Source of the DNA: Diphasiastrum complanatum | Taxonomy: Eukaryota; Streptophyta; Lycopodiopsida; Lycopodiales; Lycopodiaceae | Direction of reading: 5' to 3' | Assembly (NCBI GenBank): GCA_029204225.1 | Contig: MU832232.1 | Location: forward strand, 17,445 to 81,444 | Length of the DNA stretch: 64,000 bases | Shown: in pieces, positions 58,942-64,000 of the stretch | How the letters are laid out: each line of letters opens with the position of its first letter | How positions within the stretch are numbered: position 1 is the first letter of the stretch | Program-made: the position numbers and the translations under genes | The notes under the pieces: generated by a model | What the model was told of the DNA's origin: nothing | Databases searched by the model: none | What the model saw: only the letters and a program-made list of their open reading frames with translations

Positions 58942-59908
58942 AGCCACAAAGATAAATGGCCTTATTGATAATGCTTTTCTTAGCTATCTCGTTGACAATC
59001 ATACGTTAGCAATGGATGTGGACTTGTTGAAATGCTTTCTTTAGATACAAGAACAATATACTCAATGCTGATTCTTCTGGCCAACTACTTATCATTTGCA
59101 TACTTTTTCATGTTGTCACCAAACCTATAGCACTTGTCCTGGCTATGGCTTCAGTGATTCAGAACATCACAAATCTCTTTTTGATCATTTTCTCACTGTC
59201 GACAAATGACGTAGCACTACTTCTGCATTGTCCTAAACTTAATCGATTGCTCCTAAAACTGATGATAAATTTGTTGACTATCAAATCCCTGTCTGACTTT
59301 AGGCTGCAAATTTCAAGCTTCGGCATAGCCTCATTGATGTAGTTGTTACTTGCACATAGTCGAGAAGTTTGCACTGTCCTTGCCAATTTAACACAAAAAC
59401 AACCTATTTATAGAATCTCACTGCTACTCTCCAAAAGATGAAATTCTTTCAAATTTAATAAGCAATCAATACCAGGACCTTGAGGAGCTATGCTATTTTA
59501 ATTTAATTGAGGTTTCTTGACATAATTCAGTGTCTATGGCAAACAAGCTCTACTCAGTTTGGTTAGTTTGGATTTTGAATGTTATGTCATGCATAACAAC
59601 ATTCTGATTTCTGAATACAACCTCTATGTAGAAAAGAATATATTTAGACTGGCGGCAATGATGAAACAATTCGCTGACAGTGTACAGTTTTTTACAAATT
59701 GCAACAGTGAGCTAGATTGAATGACTTACTTCAATACAGCTTTTCTTGGAGACTATTGATAGCAAAAATTACATCCGACCTGTATAATTGTTTACAAATT
59801 AATAAGATCCCAAACAACCATCATGCTTCAGAACTTTCAAACAGGTGCGCACCCCATGACCTGAAAACATTGCATATCTCAGTTTTTGAACTCAATTTTC
59901 ACACTTAC
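58942..59908. other. No gene recognised
   Basis: AT-rich; no known domain. It is the intron or flank downstream of the HRDC-gene exon on the minus strand. Confidence 0.4.
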
Positions 59909-60274
59909 GCAAAGTTTATTATAACATATACTACTGTTTAGCCGCTTCCATTGCAACAATTCCCCATCTTCATTATTGTTGGGAGTACCACCATCAGCTT
60001 CACTGTCACTTTCTTTATCTACTATAATGTAGCTTAGTTTCCGTTTTTCCTTTTTTTCTCAATATCCCACGGATTGCTTTGGGCTCATCAACTTTTGTGG
60101 CCACTTGAAGGTTGGTTCTCCCTTGGACTTACTACGAGACCGATTATTCTTTGGAGAAGTCCACTTTCCAGCTGAAAAAGAACTCTCTGGATTTTGAGCA
60201 AGAAACTTCTTGATGGAAGTTAAAATCTCCTTTCCATAAAGCTCAGCCTTTTGTTTCCCAATCACCTCTTCAAC
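59909..60274 (-). pseudogene. HRDC-like exon (second half of domain) with in-frame TGA
   Basis: Acceptor TTTGCAG before 60274, donor GTAAGT after 59909. VEEVIGKQKAELYGKEILTSI then KKFL matches the second half of an HRDC domain (G..K...YG.E.L..I), a nucleic-acid-binding module of RecQ-type helicases and some exonucleases. A Ser/Lys-rich stretch follows (SPKNNRSRSKSK), then TGA at 60059-60061. Beyond it the frame stays open with coding-like sequence (EKKEKRKLSYIIVDKES, DSEADGG, ELLQWKR) right up to the donor, so the TGA is probably a premature stop (TGG to TGA), or the true end of a shortened protein with an intron in its 3' leader. Confidence 0.5.
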
Positions 60275-60809
60275 CTGCAAAGGCTTATTAGTTACGAGCC
60301 TCTAGATTTGCATAAAACTCTACGGTAGAGGAATGTGACCATTAAAACATCCTTATCAGGTAACTTGATTAAAACCATCTGGCTGGAGAACAAAGAAACT
60401 TGAAAAAATTGCATATTACCAATGTTATAAGTTCTCTCATTATGCATTGAATAAGTATATATTTATCAGCAGCAAGCAGGATAGTTTGTCATCCTGAATT
60501 AAGAAGAAAACTGAAGTCAACAGACAGTGATCTCACTCATATTTCATCTAAATGCAGTCAGGTCAGAAAAAAGACTTACAATATAGTTGTTAGTAACTCA
60601 CTTTAAAAAATTTACTGTGCACATGTACAATGAATCTAAATAGAAAAGCTAGCATGATGTGTTATCAGAATATCCACCATGTAAGCAAGCATTTTCAAAC
60701 ATTAACATACTTCTTCAAGGATATAGGTAACGAACCATCAGCATCAAAGTAGCTATTGTAATGAATAGAAATCACTTTTAGATACATGTTCAACCCTTGA
60801 GCTGCTTAC
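60275..60809 (-). other. Intron of the HRDC-like gene
   Basis: Donor GTAAGC at 60809 and acceptor at 60275. Splice phases of the flanking exons do not match (phase 1 against phase 0), so a small exon may lie here unrecognised, or the gene is decayed. Confidence 0.4.
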
Positions 60810-61039
60810 TTGAGTCAAGTTGTGAGGCTTCTTGAGACACAGAAGGCCAATGTGTTGGGAAGATAAGAGAATATGGAAAAATTCCACCATGGGCACTGGC
60901 CAGTTCTTGGCGAAGTCTGTCAAGCATGTGTGCCATTTCTGACTGCAAAATACTCTCATCCACAGGTCCGTGAACAGTGGAGGGTGCATGTTTCATGACC
61001 TTTGTACTGCCATGAACCTCCAAGATGACCTTTGTTGTC
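60810..61039 (-). CDS. HRDC-like exon (first half of domain), partial gene
   Basis: 230 bp, acceptor TGAATTTCAG, donor GTAAGC. The frame reads TTKVILEVHGSTKVM, then HMLDRLRQELASAHGGIFPY and SLIF, resembling helix 1 of HRDC (L...LR..LA...G..PY.IF). Best guess: the C-terminal part of a RecQ/WRN-like DNA helicase acting in nuclear DNA repair. An open frame from ATG 61074 would make this a first exon, but the acceptor fits better. No helicase domain is seen in the window. Confidence 0.5.
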
Positions 61040-61074
61040 CTGAAATTCAGCAAAAACTCATCGCATGACTCCAC

Positions 61075-62564
61075 AAGCTAAATCTGCCTCAGTGGTACTG
61101 ACACTGCTGATATTTCACCAAAAAAATAGATGATGACTACATGTGTGTTCATTTGCACAAAAGGAAGAGTTTTGTCAAGGTTTGTAAAGAAAAAGAGATT
61201 GTGGAAAGGTACAGCCTTGGAAGTAACTGATGCCTGAAAACTATGTGTCTATGGCAATATGTGCTGCTCATTACTCAACAATTGACGACACTCACAAGAT
61301 AGTTGCAGCTTCTAGCTAGTTCAGAGAATGTTATTTCAAAGGTTACAGTCTTTTCACTCTTTTACTGGGGAACCCACTCAGCATCTAAGAGTGATAGGAC
61401 CCATCCCAAAGACTTTTTGAACTGACAAGGTCAGAGGAATCTATAAAGCTTTTGGTAAGACACAAATGTACCTAAATGAGAGCCTAATCTCCTCCACAAG
61501 TACCAGCAGATAAGGGCTTAAAAGCCAATACACTGTGCAGTTCATGGCACAAAGTTGTCAATACAAGTGCCCCTTTAGTGCAAGCCTATAAGCAACCAAC
61601 GCACCTGCACATAGCCAGTTGTTCGTATAGTTCTTGCTCAGGCTAAAATAATTCTGCAGACAGTTGCCTTCACCATAATAAGTATATGGGATATGCCTGG
61701 AATTATATAGGCCATTGAGATCACAAACTGGATTTCCATATTATAATATGAGTGGAGAAACGTCAGAGTCAAAATGTTATTATTTTTTTTCTTTTCGAAT
61801 TCAAAATTCCTCGTGCCTTTTCAAACATTGTCCTGCTTTCCACCTTTGCAGGCAACAAACAGTGAAACAATAAAGATTGCTGCGACAATGCTTTTGATCT
61901 TATTCAAATACACCTTATCATGAAAGCAACCACCACGTGGCTGCTCGTTGAGTGAAAATTTCTTACAGGAAATTGAACATTGCCTTTTGAGCACAAGGCG
62001 AGTTTAACAGTATTCATCAGTCATTCATTTGGCACTAGATATTCACTTTGAGCTTGATACTTGCACTTTAAGGCCTAAATTAGTTCATCATATCAACTAC
62101 TACTTTTTATCATTTCTTCCCCAGCCCCTTGCAGCCAAAACAAACTTGAAAATTTTATGGAAATATTTCATGAATATTTCCATACTACTTTCAAGATTTG
62201 AATTTCCAGTGGCTTGCAGAATTTCTGCTATCCCACTTTTGCACAGGTTTTGGCACAAAGTCTGCGAGCTGCCTTCCCTTGGTTTGTAATGAGATCAGTG
62301 ATATGCAGCTTTTTGCTAAATTTGCTGACCCTGAGTTACAAGCTAAGATTCACTAGCTATGCTAGAAAGCAGGACTTAAGCTAGAAAGCAGGATACTGAA
62401 AAATCACGAACTAATGGAAATACTGATGGAGAGGACCGTCACAACAGATACCCAAAAGTATCATAACTGTGTAAAGCAAGTACTAAGCAAATACTACAAT
62501 AAAGAATAGTCATAGCTAGCCGAATCATGAAGTAGAGGGAACATCTACAATGATATCTGTAGTA
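61075..62564. other. No gene recognised
   Basis: An 86-codon plus-strand frame at 62029-62289 shows no domain. A GAAAGCAGGA(C/T) motif repeated near 62365-62392 resembles part of the A/B LTR (CTAGAAAGCAGGAGAG), but too little is left to call an LTR. Confidence 0.35.
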
Positions 62565-62785
62565 GAGGAAAGAACTAAAGCCATGAGGGCTCGAGCCTGA
62601 TCTGCCAATAATGGTGTATGATAAAACACATCAATAGGCTCCCATGTGGCCTCCTCAATAGGACGACCATCCCACTGGATCAAAAATTGAATCTGCCAGC
62701 AACGTCGACTATGGTGAAGGCGAACCTAGTGAATGACAGCTGGTAAGAAAGGGAACAACTCAAGATCAACATCATGGCGACGAAG
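62565..62785 (-). pseudogene. Chromodomain end of a third A/B-family element
   Basis: Minus strand: VRLHHSRRCWQIQFLIQWDG then RPIEEATWEPIDVFYHT and LLADQARALMAL, nearly the same as the A chromodomain (and with the Trp that B has lost). Nothing of integrase precedes it: upstream sequence is unrelated from about 62790. Confidence 0.85.
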
Positions 62786-64000
62786 GGAACATCTCGGCCG
62801 CGTCATCAGAAACCAAGCAATATGGAAAGCCAGGAATGCCAAGGAACCAGAAGAAGATCGAGCAGCAACTAGGAATGCCAAGGTATCCGCAATGCCAAGC
62901 TAGTAGAGGATCAGCCCAAAACATAGGGACATCATACCAAGGTATCCAAAAAGCCCGAGAAGGTAGAACTGCATCAGCAACGGGAAGCCAATAAGGAAAC
63001 TGAAAAAGAGATGGACATTCACGGGAATAGCCGCATCATACACGTAACCATCAACCATATGTGCAAGGTGCCCCAAGAAAGATAGCAGCATCGGAAGGCC
63101 AGCACCAAAGAGTAGGAACATAAGCAGGATAACATGCATGCTGTAACAACATGGAAAAGCAAGCGATATGCAGGAAACATGGAGCATAAAGAGATCATCC
63201 TGACAAATGATAGCTAAAATGGAGAAATATGCACCAGCATGGTCAAAAGCCCAAGGTATCCATAAGGCCCATGAATGAGAAGTAGCAATGGCACACGGTA
63301 CCCTCAAGGCACAATTCACGAGAAGAGCAGCATGCCAAAAGCTCCAAAAGGTCTAAGAAATCAATGCATCATCTAAAAAGACATGATGCATGAAAACAGT
63401 AGCAACAAATCTAGAAATAGTAGTGGCCCCAACTGAAAAACTGTAGCCGGAAAACTCATCCAAAAAGACCACATATGGACATACCAATCCATCATAGGAT
63501 ACACCAAAAACGGATGGAGAATCGGATGACCCATCGGAAACTGGCCACAGTGTAATCCCAAAGTACACACCAGGCGCACAAGTGAGGAATAGAAGAAATG
63601 CACTGGAATGAGGAACAAGATCCGCAACATCGTAGCAAGCATCGGAGCAATATCCACGTGTATCTGGGAATGAGTATCAAAGCACATATGAGCAACACTG
63701 AAGTATATGGCGGCAACATCTCCAAAAACTATCCAAGAGAGGAGAAGGAACTCTCAAGGTACCCTGATGGTCTCGGAACACCAGAACAAAGTGGCAACTC
63801 AGCATCAGAGAACAAGCGATATGGAGCAACCAAAATGACGGGAACCTGAAGATCACCCGGAAACAGTAGCTGGAACGGAGGCAATAACCCAAGCCATCAG
63901 GATATGCCAAGCCTGACAATGAGCAACAATCCAACGAACACATAGAGAGCCACATGCATAATCATAGAGATATCCGCACCATAGGCGATTAGTAATATGG
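62786..64000. other. Unrecognised DNA with unusually open minus strand
   Basis: Several overlapping minus-strand frames of 70-140 codons (62900-63319, 63373-63687, 63677-63955 and others) are hydrophobic and share no known domain. CCAAGGTATCC, AGGAATGCCAAGG and related short motifs recur. It is probably non-coding retroelement internal DNA, since the frames are not connected and have no codon pattern. It runs off the window edge. Confidence 0.35.

Noticed and set aside
62900-63319. 139-codon hydrophobic minus-strand frame that looks like a membrane protein
   Set aside because: Hydrophobicity comes from base composition; neighbouring overlapping frames look the same and there are no recognisable transporter motifs or splice sites.

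Overview
This is nuclear DNA from a land plant with a large, transposon-rich genome. Spliced plant-type exons, LTR retrotransposons primed by initiator-Met tRNA (TGGTATCAGAGC next to the LTRs) and plant-style LINEs support that. A 7.0 kb intron full of transposon debris and a LINE with a restriction-enzyme-like endonuclease hint at a non-flowering vascular plant (fern, lycophyte or gymnosperm), but the species cannot be fixed from sequence alone. There is no sign of bacterial, viral or organellar genes and no CRISPR array.

Layout. 0-2.2 kb: degenerate Ty3/gypsy element C on the minus strand, in a tandem LTR-internal-LTR-internal arrangement. 2.7-3.4 kb: a 732 bp terminal-inverted-repeat DNA transposon with an 8 bp target-site duplication and a G/C-rich hairpin array. 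6.9-10.7 kb: remnants of gypsy, copia, an APE-type LINE and gypsy element D. 10.7-17.35 kb: near-complete chromovirus A, inserted inside the gag gene of D, which resumes at 17.35-17.83 kb. 18-20.5 kb: LINE debris. 22.8-30.4 kb: minus-strand host gene encoding a DRIP-type RING E3 ligase, of which two exons are seen; its first coding intron is 7.0 kb and carries a solo LTR and gypsy remnants. 32-34 kb: a candidate upstream exon and simple or tandem repeats. 36-38.6 kb: internally deleted copia element F. 38.85-39.64 kb: copia integrase fragment. 39.7-49.2 kb: element E and an RLE-type LINE, both apparently cut by one inversion of about 3 kb. 51.9-58.9 kb: chromovirus B, sister of A in opposite orientation, carrying an EamA/DMT transporter gene fragment. 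59.9-61.0 kb: minus-strand exons of an HRDC-domain gene, one with an in-frame TGA. 62.6-64 kb: a chromodomain scrap of the A/B family joined to unrecognised DNA.

The most notable observations are: (1) A and B, and separately E, have LTRs that start AG and end CT instead of TG...CA, bounded by 5 bp target-site duplications; (2) B has captured an uninterrupted host transporter fragment in antisense between pol and the polypurine tract; (3) one inversion would restore both element E, with matching ATGTT duplications, and the RLE-type LINE; (4) A and B share the same in-frame TGA within the reverse transcriptase region although their other lesions differ.

All retroelement reading frames seen are broken, so no element here looks autonomous. 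The DRIP-like exons are intact in frame, keep every RING cysteine and histidine, and have matching splice phases.
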